Shown here: in pieces, positions 9,531-22,280 of the stretch
Position numbering within the stretch: position 1 is the stretch's first letter
Layout: every line of letters begins with the position of its first letter
Assembly (NCBI GenBank): GCA_951804985.1
Contig: OX638135.1
Location: 67,282,507-67,346,506, forward strand
DNA length: 64,000 nucleotides
From: Dryomyza anilis
Taxonomy: Eukaryota > Arthropoda > Insecta > Diptera > Dryomyzidae
Direction of reading: 5' to 3'
The notes under the pieces: generated by a model
Told to the model about the DNA's origin: nothing
Seen by the model: only the letters and a program-made list of their open reading frames with translations
The model's database searches: none
Translations under genes and position numbers: made by a program

Positions 9531-10580
9531 TACTACCTTACAAAACGATGCTGGTTAACGGGTATTGCTGCCTTCATCGCGCCGGTTGGGGTGATTGTCA
9601 ATTCTGCTGGTACGTGTTGTGACCAGCTTGATATTGACGCGCTTCTTCGAAGAGACTTTGTTGTTTGAGCGTTGGGGTGTTTCTGTGGGTATTTCCATTT
9701 GTACCTCTTGTGTAGCTCCTTAATATATTCATCTTTCCACCTCTTGCAGAAATAATGATGTAATATCATAAGTTTTTTCCATCAATTTATTGTGCTTAGG
9801 GTAGCCTCACTTAAATCGGGTTCTTCTGTGGTCAATAAATGGGTACCAATCAAGAAATGTCCAGGAGTCGAAGGAGATAAATCTTGTGAATTTTTATTAG
9901 AACGACTTAAGAGTCGTGAGTTTAAACAGCCTTATATTCGTGCTAATAAAGTAGATATCTCTTCAAATGTGAACTTTTGGTTAGAAGCAATCTTTTTCTA
10001 ATGGGTCTTAGTTTTCACACCGGCTTCCCAGAGTCCACCCATGTGTGACACTCCTTGTGGTATGAAATTCCAGTTTAAGTCTTGATGATTATGGGTTGAA
10101 ATGACGGGATTTTTGAGGGTCTTAAAAAACTCTCGTCGATCTTTTTTAATCAAGTGTTCTGCTCCCACGGAGTTCATTCCATTACCGGAATAGCGACAGG
10201 GCACCCTAGCCTTGAAATAAACCGAGAGAATGCAGCCAAAAAGGCTTGAGTTGACAGGTCACTGGTTGCTTTAATATGTATTGCATTTGTTGAAAAGCAT
10301 ACAAACACGCACACGTAGCTTTGGTTATCAAACAGGCTCGCTCAGTGGGTCTAGCTAAATCAAAGGGTCTAGCTAAATCTACACCAGTGTTCGTAAATGG
10401 CCGTACGTAAATGGCCGTAGTACGCTCAGGGGGTAGAGCAGCCATTATTTGGGTCTGTTGTTGTTTGCGATATAATGTACAAACTTTACAGTTATGTATA
10501 GTGGTTTTTATGAGTATCCCAGAACTCTGATCTCATAAGACTCAACACTAACTGATTTCCACCATGTAAAGTGATTATGT
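9531..10580 (-). pseudogene. BEL/Pao integrase with DUF5641, copy C
   Basis: Minus-strand integrase remnant, the enzyme that would insert element cDNA into the genome. In order: an HHCC-type zinc region (HGG near 10565, RSEFWDTH, then CKVC-LYR near 10470), the core start MAALPPERTT, VRPFTNTGVD holding the first catalytic Asp (10445-10206), the segment with NGMNSVGAEHL and GGLWEAGVK (10204-9998), then LLARI, TPGHFLIG and the DUF5641 motifs (9769-9533). At least three frame changes or stops break it. Two short direct duplications disrupt the core: GGGTCTAGCTAAATC repeated at 18-bp spacing (10347 and 10365), and GTAAATGGCCGTA repeated at 14-bp spacing (10393 and 10407). The second changes the frame. 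Confidence 0.8.
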
Positions 10581-11095
10581 TGGTCATATGGTAACAAAAT
10601 AGGGTGTCTTTCGTTATATGGCAGGGCCGGTGATTTTATTAATCGGTCATTGACTCCTGGATATTATTGTCTGCGAACCATATGCAGCGGGTCTACAGTT
10701 TCTAATAAAACGAAATCATACGCGATGACTCTAAGGGCTCTAGGTAGAGCCGAAAATCTACTTAGAATGTCATCTTGGGTCGTTGATACAAACACTTTTA
10801 AAGGTTTCGCATCAAGGGTCGTTTCAATAGACTTTTGAGAATTGGGCCATTTGTCTTCATCCACGTTTAGCCAGCTGGGTCCATGCCACCAAAGACTGGG
10901 ATCTAAGTTCTAAAGCAGAACATCCACGGCTGGCTTCGTCTGCTGTGTTATCGTGAATCGATATGGCGCCATTTTTTTCCGCCCACCTTTTCAAGAATGA
11001 TTGCGATTCGGTTGGCAACGAAAATTGTCAATGCACATGGCGTTTTTTTCAACCATCCCAGTAAAATGGTCGAATCTGTCCAATAATAGGTTGTA
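10581..11095 (-). pseudogene. BEL/Pao RNase H region and RNase H-integrase linker
   Basis: Continues upstream from the integrase on the minus strand. Near 11075-11060 is WTDSTILLGWLKK, the BEL RNase H segment with its acidic residue, followed by FVANRIA and, across a frame change, an ADEASRG motif (family ADxxSRG) near 10940 and a GPSWLNVDEDKWP segment near 10875. The frame 10864-10664 covers the linker (ALPRALRVIAYDF). At 11095 the similarity stops and the 9-bp satellite begins, so RT and the N-terminal Pol part are missing from this window. Confidence 0.8.
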
Positions 11096-11096
11096 G

Positions 11097-12994
11097 ATCA
11101 AAAAGATCAAAAAGAACAAAAAGAACAAAAAGATCAAAAAGAACAAAAAGATCAAAATGATCAAAAAGATCAAAAAGATCAAAAAGATCAAAAAGATCAA
11201 AAAGATCAAAAAGATCAAAAAGATCAAAAAGATCAAAAAGATCAAAAAGATCAAAAAGATCAAAAAGATCAAAGAGATCAAAAATATCAAAAAGATCAAA
11301 AAAATCGAAAAGATCAAAATGATCAAAAAGATCAAAAAGATCAAAAAGATCAAAAAGATCAAAAAGATCAAAAAGATCAAAAAGATCCAAAATATCAAAA
11401 AGATCAAAAAGATCAAAAAGATCCAAAATATCAAAAAGATCAAAAAGATCAAAAAGAACAAAAAGATCAACAAGATCAAAAAGAACAAAAAGATCAAAAA
11501 GATCAAAAAGATCAAAAAGATCAAAAAGATCAAAAAGATCAAATAGATCAAAAAGATCAAAAAGATCAAAAAGATCAAAAAGATCAAAGAGATCAAAAAC
11601 ATCAAAAAGATCAAAAAGATCAAAAAGATCAAAAAGATCAAAAAGATCAAAAAGATCAAAAAGATCAAAAAGATCAAAAAGATCAAAAAGATCAAAAAGA
11701 TCAAAAAGATCAAAAAGATCAAAAAGATCAAAAAGATCAAAAAGATCAAAAAGATCAAAAAGATCAAAAAGATCAAAAAGATCCAAAATATCAAAAAGAT
11801 CAAAAAGATCAAAAAGATCCAAAATATCAAAAAGATCAAAAAGATCAAAAAGAACAAAAAGATCAACAAGATCAAAAAGATCAAAAAGATCAAAAAGATC
11901 AAAAAGATCAAAAAGATCAAAAAGATCAAAAAGATCAAAAAGATCAAAAAGATCAAAAAGATCAAAAAGATCAAAAAGATCAAAAAGATCAAAAAGATCA
12001 AAAAGATCAAAAAGATCAAAAAGATCAAAAAGATCAAAAAGATCAAAAAGATCAAAAAGATCAAAAAGATCAAAAAGATCAAAAAGATCAAAAAGATCAA
12101 AAAGATCAAAAAGATCAAAAAGATCAAAAAGATCAAAAAGATCAAAAAGATCAAAAAGATCAAAAAGATCAAAAAGATCAAAAAGATCAAAAAGATCAAA
12201 AAGATCAAAAAGATCAAAAAGATCAAAAAGATCAAAAAGATCAAAAAGATCAAAAAGATCAAAAAGATCAAAAAGATCAAAAAGATCAAAAAGATCAAAA
12301 AGATCAAAAAGATCAAAAAGATCAAAAAGATCAAAAAGATCAAAAAGATCAAAAAGATCAAAAAGATCAAAAAGATCAAAAAGATCAAAAATATCAAAAA
12401 GATCAAAAAGATCAAAAAGATCAAAAAGATCAAAAAGATCAAAAAGATCAAAAAGATCAAAAAGATCAAAAAGATCAAAAAGATCAAAAAGATCAAAAAG
12501 ATCAAAAAGATCAAAAAGATCAAAAAGATCAAAAAGATCAAAAAGATCAAAAAGATCAAAAAGATCAAAAAGATCAAAAAGATCAAAAAGATCAAAAAGA
12601 TCAAAAAGATCAAAAAGATCAAAAAGATCAAAAAGATCAAAAAGATCAAAAAGATCAAAAAGATCAAAAAGATCAAAAAGATCAAAAAGATCAAAAAGAT
12701 CAAAAAGATCAAAAAGATCAAAAAGATCAAAAAGATCAAAAAGATCAAAAAGATCAAAAAGATCAAAAAGATCAAAAAGATCAAAAAGATCAAAAAGATC
12801 AAAAAGATCAAAAAGATCATAAAGATCATAAAGAACAAAAAGAACAAAAAGATCAAAAAGATCAAAAAGATCAAAAAGATCAAAAAGATCAAAAAGATCA
12901 AAAAGATCAAAAAGATCAAAAAGATCAAAAAGATCAAAAAGATCAAAAAGATCAAAAAGATCAAAAATATCAAAAAGATCAAAAAGATCAAAAA
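11097..12994 (+). repeat. A-type satellite block next to the BEL junction
   Basis: Mostly GATCAAAAA. The first about 750 bp near the junction are the most diverged, with GAACAAAAA, GATCCAAAATATC, GATCAACAA and GATCAAAGA variants. A phrase of about 425 bp containing two GATCCAAAATATC motifs is repeated (11388-11427 and 11780-11829). From about 11880 to 12960 the block is nearly uniform. Confidence 0.9.
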
Positions 12995-13975
12995 GATCAA
13001 TAAGATCAATAAGATCAATAAGATCAATAAGATCAATAAGATCAATAAGATCAATAAGATCAATAAGATCAATAAGATCAATAAGATCAATAAGATCAAT
13101 AAGATCAATAAGATCAATAAGATCAATAAGATCAATAAGATCAATAAGATCAATAAGATCAATAAGATCAATAAGATCAATAAGATCAATAAGATCAATA
13201 AGATCAATAAGATCAATAAGATCAATAAGATCAATAAGATCAATAAGATCAATAAGATCAATAAGATCAATAAGATCAATAAGATCAATAAGATCAATAA
13301 GATCAATAAGATCAATAAGATCAATAAGATCAATAAGATCAATAAGATCAATAAGATCAATAAGATCAATAAGATCAATAAGATCAATAAGATCAATAAG
13401 ATCAATAAGATCAATAAGATCAATAAGATCAATAAGATCAATAAGATCAATAAGATCAATAAGATCAATAAGATCAATAAGATCAATAAGATCAATAAGA
13501 TCAATAAGATCAATAAGATCAATAAGATCAATAAGATCAATAAGATCAATAAGATCAATAAGATCAATAAGATCAATAAGATCAATAAGATCAATAAGAT
13601 CAATAAGATCAATAAGATCAATAAGATCAATAAGATCAATAAGATCAATAAGATCAATAAGATCAATAAGATCAATAAGATCAATAAGATCAATAAGATC
13701 AATAAGATCAATAAGATCAATAAGATCAATAAGATCAATAAGATCAATAAGATCAATAAGATCAATAAGATCAATAAGATCAATAAGATCAATAAGATCA
13801 ATAAGATCAATAAGATCAATAAGATCAATAAGATCAATAAGATCAATAAGATCAATAAGATCAATAAGATCAATAAGATCAATAAGATCAATAAGATCAA
13901 TAAGATCAATAAGATCAATAAGATCAATAAGATCAATAAGATCAATAAGATCAATAAGATCAATAAGATCAATAA
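12995..13975 (+). repeat. T-type run, 109 uninterrupted GATCAATAA copies
   Basis: 981 bp equals exactly 109 monomers with no length change. The switch from A-type to T-type is abrupt on both sides. On the right follow mixed monomers with GATCAAGAA and tripled ATATC variants (14030-14080). Confidence 0.95.
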
Positions 13976-15174
13976 GATCAAAAAGATCAAAAAGATAAAT
14001 AAGATCAAAAAGATCAAAAAGATCAAAAAGATCAAGAAGATCAAGAAGATCAAAAATATCAAAAATATCAAAAATATCAAAAAGATCAAAAAGATCAAAA
14101 AGATCAAAAAGATCAAAAAGATCAAAAAGATCAAAAAGATTAAAAAGATCAAAAAGATCAAAAAGATCAAAAAGATTAAAAAGATCAAAAAGATCAAAAA
14201 GATCCAAAAGATCAAAAAGATCAAAAAGATCAAAAAGATCAAAAAGATCAAAAAGATCAAAAAGATCAAAAAGATCAAAAAGATCAAAAAGATCAAAAAG
14301 ATCAAAAAGATCAAAAAGATCAAAAAGATCAAAAAGATCAAAAAGATCAAAAAGATCAAAAAGATCAAAAAGATCAAAAAGATCAAAAAGATCAAAAAGA
14401 TCAAAAAGATCAAAAAGATCAAAAAGATCAAAAAGATCAAAAAGATCAAAAAGATCAAAAAGATCAAAAAGATCAAAAAGATCAAAAAGATCAAAAAGAT
14501 CAAAAAGATCAAAAAGATCAAAAAGATCAAAAAGATCAAAAAGATCAAAAAGATCAAAAAGATCAAAAAGATCAAAAAGATCAAATAGATCAAATAGATC
14601 AAAAAGATCAAAAAGATCAAAAAGATCAAAAAGATCGAAAAGATCAAAAAGATCAAAAAGATCAAAAAGATCAAAGAGATCAAAAAGATCAAAAAGATTC
14701 AAAATAATCAAAAATGATCAAAAAGATCAAAAAGATCAAAAAGATCAAAAAGATCAAAAAGATCAAAAAGATCAAAAAGATCAAAAAGATCAAAAAGATC
14801 AAAAAGATCAAAAAGATCAAAAAGATCAAAAAGATCAAAAAGATCAAAAAGATCAAAAAGATCAAAAAGATCAAAAAGATCAAAAAGATCAAAAAGATCA
14901 AAAAGATCAAAAAGATCAAAAAGATCAAAAAGATCAAAAAGATCAAAAAGATCAAAAAGATCAAAAAGATCAAAAAGATCAAAAAGATCAAAAAGATCAA
15001 AAAGATCAAAAAGATCAAAAAGATCAAAAAGATCAAAAAGATCAAAAAGATCAAAAAGATCAAAAAGATCAAAAAGATCAAAAAGATCAAAAAGATCAAA
15101 AAGATCAAAAAGATCAAAAAGATCAAAAAGATCAAAAAGATCAAAAAGATCAAAAAGATCAAAAAGATCAAAAA
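13976..15174 (+). repeat. A-type block with a phase shift near 14,700
   Basis: Mostly GATCAAAAA with scattered GATTAAAAA and AAATAGATC variants. At 14697-14715 the sequence GATTCAAAATAATCAAAAATG breaks the 9-bp phase, and after it the array is uniform to 15174. Confidence 0.9.
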
Positions 15175-15507
15175 GATCAATAAGATCAATAAGATCAATA
15201 AGATCAATAAGATCAATAAGATCAATAAGATCAATAAGATCAATAAGATCAATAAGATCAATAAGATCAATAAGATCAATAAGATCAATAAGATCAATAA
15301 GATCAATAAGATCAATAAGATCAATAAGATCAATAAGATCAATAAGATCAATAAGATCAATAAGATCAATAAGATCAATAAGATCAATAAGATCAATAAG
15401 ATCAATAAGATCAATAAGATCAATAAGATCAATAAGATCAATAAGATCAATAAGATCAATAAGATCAATAAGATCAATAAGATCAATAAGATCAATAAGA
15501 TCAATAA
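15175..15507 (+). repeat. T-type run, 37 GATCAATAA copies
   Basis: 333 bp, exactly 37 monomers, ended by an AATCAAAAA variant. Confidence 0.95.
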
Positions 15508-15930
15508 AATCAAAAAGATCAATAAGATCAAAAAGATCAAAAAGATCAAAAAGATCAAAAAGATCAAAAAGATCAAAAAGATCAAAAAGATCAAAAAGAT
15601 CAAAAAGATCAAAAAGATCAAAAAGATCAAAAAGATCAAAAAGATCAAAAAGATCAAAAAGATCAAAAAGATCAAAAAGATCAAAAAGATCAAAAAGATC
15701 AAAAAGATCAAAAAGATCAAAAAGATCAAAAAGATCAAAAAGATCAAAAAGATCAAAAAGATCAAAAAGATCAAAAAGATCAAAAAGATCAAAAAGATCA
15801 AAAAGATCAAAAAGATCAAAAAGATCAAAAAGATCAAAAAGATCAAAAAGATCAAAAAGATCAAAAAGATCAAATAGATCAAAAAGATCAAAAAGATCAA
15901 AAAGATCAAAAAGATCAAAAAGATCAAAAA
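15508..15930 (+). repeat. A-type block
   Basis: Uniform GATCAAAAA apart from one GATCAATAA near the left edge and one AAATAGATC near 15872. Confidence 0.9.
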
Positions 15931-17676
15931 GATCAATAAGATCAATAAGATCAATAAGATCAATAAGATCAATAAGATCAATAAGATCAATAAGATCAAT
16001 AAGATCAATAAGATCAATTAGATCAATTAGATCAATTAGATCAATAAGATCAATAAGATCAATAAGATCAATAAGATCAATAAGATCAATAAGATCAATA
16101 AGATCAATAAGATCAATAAGATCAATAAGATCAATAAGATCAATAAGATCAATAAGATCAATAAGATCAATAAGATCAATAAGATCAATAAGATCAATAA
16201 GATCAATAAGATCAATAAGATCAATAAGATTAATAAGATCAATAAGATCAATAAGATCAATAAGATCAATAAGATCAATAAGATCAATAAGATCAATAAG
16301 ATCAATAAGATCAATAAGATCAATAAGATCAATAAGATCAATAAGATCAATAAGATCAATAAGATCAATAAGATCAATAAGATCAATAAGATCAATAAGA
16401 TCAATAAGATCAATAAGATCAATAAGATCAATAAGATCAATAAGATCAATAAGATCAATAAGATCAATAAGATCAATAAGATCAATAAGATCAATAAGAT
16501 CAATAAGATCAATAAGATCAATAAGATCAATAAGATCAATAAGATCAATAAGATCAATAAGATCAATAAGATCAATAAGATCAATAAGATCAATAAGATC
16601 AATAAGATCAATAAGATCAATAAGATCAATAAGATCAATAAGATCAATAAGATCAATAAGATCAATAAGATCAATAAGATCAATAAGATCAATAAGATCA
16701 ATAAGATCAATAAGATCAATAAGATCAATAAGATCAATAAGATCAATAAGATCAATAAGATCAATAAGATCAATAAGATCAATAAGATCAATAAGATCAA
16801 TAAGATCAATAAGATCAATAAGATCAATAAGATCAATAAGATCAATAAGATCAATAAGATCAATAAGATCAATAAGATCAATAAGATCAATAAGATCAAT
16901 AAGATCAATAAGATCAATAAGATCAATAAGATCAATAAGATCAATAAGATCAATAAGATCAATAAGATCAATAAGATCAATAAGATCAATAAGATCAATA
17001 AGATCAATAAGATCAATAAGATCAATAAGATCAATAAGATCAATAAGATCAATAAGATCAATAAGATCAATAAGATCAATAAGATCAATAAGATCAATAA
17101 GATCAATAAGATCAATAAGATCAATAAGATCAATAAGATCAATAAGATCAATAAGATCAATAAGATCAATAAGATCAATAAGATCAATAAGATCAATAAG
17201 ATCAATAAGATCAATAAGATCAATAAGATCAATAAAATCAATAAGATCAATAAGATCAATAAGATCAATAAGATCAATAAGATCAATAAGATCAATAAGA
17301 TCAATAAGATCAATAAGATCAATAAGATCAATAAGATCAATAAGATCAATAAGATCAATAAGATCAATAAGATCAATAAGATCAATAAGATCAATAAGAT
17401 CAATAAGATCAATAAGATCAATAAGATCAATAAGATCAATAAGATCAATAAGATCAATAAGATCAATAAGATCAATAAGATCAATAAGATCAATAAGATC
17501 AATAAGATCAATAAGATCAATAAGATCAATAAGATCAATAAGATCAATAAGATCAATAAGATCAATAAGATCAATAAGATCAATAAGATCAATAAGATCA
17601 ATAAGATCAATAAGATCAATAAGATCAATAAGATCAATAAGATCAATAAGATCAATAAGATCAATAAGATCAATAA
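15931..17676 (+). repeat. T-type run, 194 monomers
   Basis: 1746 bp, exactly 194 monomers, the longest T run of the window. The few variants include three consecutive GATCAATTA near 16012-16038, one GATTAATAA at 16228 and one AATCAATAA near 17233. Confidence 0.95.
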
Positions 17677-18003
17677 GATCAAAAAGATCAAAAAGATCAA
17701 AAAGATCAAAAAGATCAAAAAGATCAAAAAGATCAAAAAGATCAAAAAGATCAATAAGATCAATAAGATCAATAAGATCAATAAGATCAAAAAGATCAAA
17801 AAGATCAAAAAGATCAAAAAGATCAAAAAGATCAATAAGATCAATAAGATCAAAAAGATCAAAAAGATCAAAAAGATCAAAGAGATCAAAAAGATCAAAA
17901 AGATCAAAAAGATCAAAAAGATCAAAAAGATCAATGAGATCAAAGAGATCAAAGAGATCAAAGAAATCAAAGAGATAAAAAAAGATAAAAAAAAACAAAA
18001 AAA
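17677..18003 (+). repeat. End of HOR unit U0 with 75-bp signature
   Basis: Alternating short A and T runs, then the signature at 17929-18003: GATCAATGA, three GATCAAAGA-like monomers, and an off-phase stretch GATAAAAAAAGATAAAAAAA followed by AACAAAAAAA. The same signature closes each following unit. Confidence 0.9.
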
Positions 18004-20803
18004 GATCAAAAGATCAAAAGATCAAAAAGATCAAAAAGATCAAAAAGATCAAAAAGATCAAAAAGATCAAAAAGATCAAAAAGATCAAAAAGATCAAAAA
18101 GATCAAAAAGATCAAAAAGATCAAAAAGATCAAAAAGATCAAAAAGATCAAAAAGATCAAAAAGATCAAAAAGATCAAAAAGATCAAAAAGATCAAAAAG
18201 ATCAAAAAGATCAAAAAGATCAAAAAGATCAAAAAGATCAAAAAGATCAAAAAGATCAAAAAGATCAAAAAGATCAAAAAGATCAAAAAGATCAAAAAGA
18301 TCAAAAAGATCAAAAAGATCAAAAAGATCAAAAAGATCAAAAAGATCAAAAAGATCAAAAAGATCAAAAAGATCAAAAAGATCAATAAGATCAATAAGAT
18401 CAATAAGATCAATAAGATCAATAAGATCAATAAGATCAATAAGATCAATAAGATCAATAAGATCAATAAGATCAAAAAGATCAAAAAGATCAAAAAGATC
18501 AAAAAGATCAAAAAGATCAAAAAGATCAATAAGATCAATAAGATCAATAAGATCAATAAGATCAATAAGATCAATAAGATCAATAAGATCAATAAGATCA
18601 ATAAGATCAATAAGATCAATAAGATCAATAAGATCAATAAGATCAATAAGATCAATAAGATCAATAAGATCAATAAGATCAATAAGATCAATAAGATCAA
18701 TAAGATCAATAAGATTAATAAGATCAATAAGATCAATAAGATCAATAAGATCAATAAGATCAATAAGATCAATAAGATCAATAAGATCAATAAGATCAAT
18801 AAGATCAATAAGATCAATAAGATCAATAAGATCAATAAGATCAATAAGATCAATAAGATCAATAAGATCAATAAGATCAATAAGATCAATAAGATCAATA
18901 AGATCAATAAGATCAATAAGATCAATAAGATCAATAAGATCAATAAGATCAATAAGATCAATAAGATCAATAAGATCAATAAGATCAATAAGATCAATAA
19001 GATCAATAAGATCAATAAGATCAATAAGATCAATAAGATCAATAAGATCAATAAGATCAATAAGATCAATAAGATCAATAAGATCAATAAGATCAATAAG
19101 ATCAATAAGATCAATAAGATCAATAAGATCAATAAGATCAATAAGATCAATAAGATCAATAAGATCAATAAGATCAATAAGATCAATAAGATCAATAAGA
19201 TCAATAAGATCAATAAGATCAATAAGATCAATAAGATCAATAAGATCAATAAGATCAATAAGATCAATAAGATCAATAAGATCAATAAGATCAATAAGAT
19301 CAATAAGATCAATAAGATCAATAAGATCAATAAGATCAATAAGATCAATAAGATCAATATGATCAATAAGATCAATAAGATCAATAAGTTCAATAAGATC
19401 AATAAGATCAATAAGATCAATAAGATCAATAAGATTAAAAAGATCAAAAAGATCAAAAAGATCAAAAAGATCAAAAAGATCAAAAAGATCAATAAGATCA
19501 ATAAGATCAATAAGATCAATAAGATCAATAAGATCAATAAGATCAATAAGATCAATAAGATCAATAAGATCAATAAGATCAATAAGATCAATAAGATCAA
19601 TAAGATCAATAAGATCAATAAGATCAATAAGATCAATAAGATCAATAAGATCAATAAGATCAATAAGATCAATAAGATCAATAAGATCAATAAGATCAAT
19701 AAGATTAAAAAGATCAAAAAGATCAAAAAGATCAAAAAGATCAAAAAGATCAAAAAGATCAATAAGATCAATAAGATCAATAAGATCAATAAGATCAATA
19801 AGATCAATAAGATCAATAAGATCAATAAGATCAATAAGATCAATAAGATCAATAAGATCAATAAGATCAATAAGATCAATAAGATCAATAAGATCAATAA
19901 GATCAATAAGATCAATAAGATCAATAAGATCAATAAGATCAATAAGATCAATAAGATCAATAAGATCAATAAGATCAATAAGATCAATAAGATCAATAAG
20001 ATCAATAAGATCAATAAGATCAATAAGATCAATAAGATCAATAAGATCAATAAGATCAATAAGATCAATAAGATCAATAAGATCAATAAGATCAATAAGA
20101 TCAATAAGATCAATAAGATCAATAAGATCAATAAGATCAATAAGATCAATAAGATCAATAAGATCAATAAGATCAATAAGATCAATAAGATCAATAAGAT
20201 CAATAAGATCAATAAGATCAATAAGATCAATAAGATCAATAAGATCAATAAGATCAATAAGATCAATAAGATCAATAAGATCAATAAGATCAATAAGATC
20301 AATAAGATCAATAAGATCAATAAGATCAATAAGATCAATAAGATCAATAAGATCAATAAGATCAATAAGATCAATAAGATCAATAAGATCAATAAGATCA
20401 ATAAGATCAATAAGATCAATAAGATCAATAAGATCAATAAGATCAATAAGATCAATAAGATCAAAAAGATCAAAAAGATCAAAAAGATCAAAAAGATCAA
20501 AAAGATCAATAAGATCAATAAGATCAATAAGATCAATAAGATCAATAAGATCAAAAAGATCAAAAAGATCAAAAAGATCAAAAAGATCAAAAAGATCAAA
20601 AAGATCAATAAGATCAATAAGATCAATAAGATCAATAAGATCAATAAGATCAAAAAGATCAAAAAGATCAAAAAGATCAAAGAGATCAAAAAGATCAAAA
20701 AGATCAAAAAGATCAAAAAGATCAAAAAGATCAATGAGATCAAAGAGATCAAAGAGATCAAAGAAATCAAAGAGATAAAAAAAGATAAAAAAAAACAAAA
20801 AAA
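18004..20803 (+). repeat. HOR unit U1 (2800 bp)
   Basis: Starts with two 8-bp GATCAAAA monomers, then an A run (to about 18,380) and long T runs broken by short A runs. Landmarks are GATTAATAA at 18713 and GATCAATATG with ATG at 19359. It ends with the 75-bp signature (20729-20803). Length is 311 monomers plus 1 bp. Confidence 0.9.
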
Positions 20804-22280
20804 GATCAAAAGATCAAAAGATCAAAAAGATCAAAAAGATCAAAAAGATCAAAAAGATCAAAAAGATCAAAAAGATCAAAAAGATCAAAAAGATCAAAAA
20901 GATCAAAAAGATCAAAAAGATCAAAAAGATCAAAAAGATCAAAAAGATCAAAAAGATCAAAAAGATCAAAAAGATCAAAAAGATCAAAAAGATCAAAAAG
21001 ATCAAAAAGATCAAAAAGATCAAAAAGATCAAAAAGATCAAAAAGATCAAAAAGATCAAAAAGATCAAAAAGATCAAAAAGATCAAAAAGATCAAAAAGA
21101 TCAAAAAGATCAAAAAGATCAAAAAGATCAAAAAGATCAATAAGATCAATAAGATCAATAAGATCAATAAGATCAATAAGATCAATAAGATCAATAAGAT
21201 CAATAAGATCAATAAGATTAATAAGATCAATAAGATCAATAAGATCAATAAGATCAATAAGATCAATAAGATCAATAAGATCAATAAGATCAATAAGATC
21301 AATAAGATCAATAAGATCAATAAGATCAATAAGATCAATAAGATCAATAAGATCAATAAGATCAATAAGATCAATAAGATCAATAAGATCAATAAGATCA
21401 ATAAGATCAATAAGATCAATAAGATCAATAAGATCAATAAGATCAATAAGATCAATAAGATCAATAAGATCAATAAGATCAATAAGATCAATAAGATCAA
21501 TAAGATCAATAAGATCAATAAGATCAATAAGATCAATAAGATCAATAAGATCAATAAGATCAATAAGATCAATAAGATCAATAAGATCAATAAGATCAAT
21601 AAGATCAATAAGATCAATAAGATCAATAAGATCAATAAGATCAATAAGATCAATAAGATCAATAAGATCAATAAGATCAATAAGATCAATAAGATCAATA
21701 AGATCAATAAGATCAATAAGATCAATAAGATCAATAAGATCAATAAGATCAATAAGATCAATAAGATCAATAAGATCAATAAGATCAATAAGATCAATAA
21801 GATCAATAAGATCAATAAGATCAATAAGATCAATATGATCAATAAGATCAATAAGATCAATAAGATCAATAAGATCAATAAGATCAATAAGATCAATAAG
21901 ATTAAAAAGATCAAAAAGATCAAAAAGATCAAAAAGATCAAAAAGATCAAAAAGATCAAAAAGATCAAAAAGATCAAAAAGATCAATAAGATCAATAAGA
22001 TCAATAAGATCAATAAGATCAATAAGATCAATAAGATCAATAAGATCAATAAGATCAATAAGATCAAAAAGATCAAAAAGATCAAAAAGATCAAAAAGAT
22101 CAATAAGATCAATAAGATCAATAAGATCAATAAGATCAATAAGATCAAAAAGATCAAAAAGATCAAAAAGATCAAAAAGATCAAAGAGATCAAAAAGATC
22201 AAAAAGATCAAAAAGATCAATGAGATCAAAGAGATCAAAGAAATCAAAGAGATAAAAAAAGATAAAAAAAAACAAAAAAA
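20804..22280 (+). repeat. HOR unit U2 (1477 bp)
   Basis: Same order as U1 but shorter. GATTAATAA at 21216, GATCAATATG with ATG at 21835, and a signature of 66 bp (22215-22280) lacking one GATCAAAGA. Length is 164 monomers plus 1 bp. Confidence 0.9.

Larger units (their letters stand above)
8459..10135. repeat. Segmental duplication, right member (pairs with 6156-7833)
   Basis: Near-identical partner of 6156-7833. To its right the BEL pol remnant continues to 11095, so this member is closer to the ancestral arrangement than the left one. Confidence 0.9.

Noticed and set aside
10650..10838. Plus-strand open frame
   Set aside because: Antisense to the BEL RNase H-integrase linker.
13976..15174. 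GATC spacing read as bacterial Dam-regulated DNA (origin-like)
   Set aside because: GATC recurs because it is part of the monomer; there are no DnaA boxes or bacterial genes, and the flanks are eukaryotic retroelements.
14708..17998. Very long minus-strand open frames of IDL, LLI, FLI or FDL repeats across the satellite (up to about 1500 codons)
   Set aside because: They follow from a 9-bp repeat being a multiple of three; there is no domain, no codon structure and all frames are open together.
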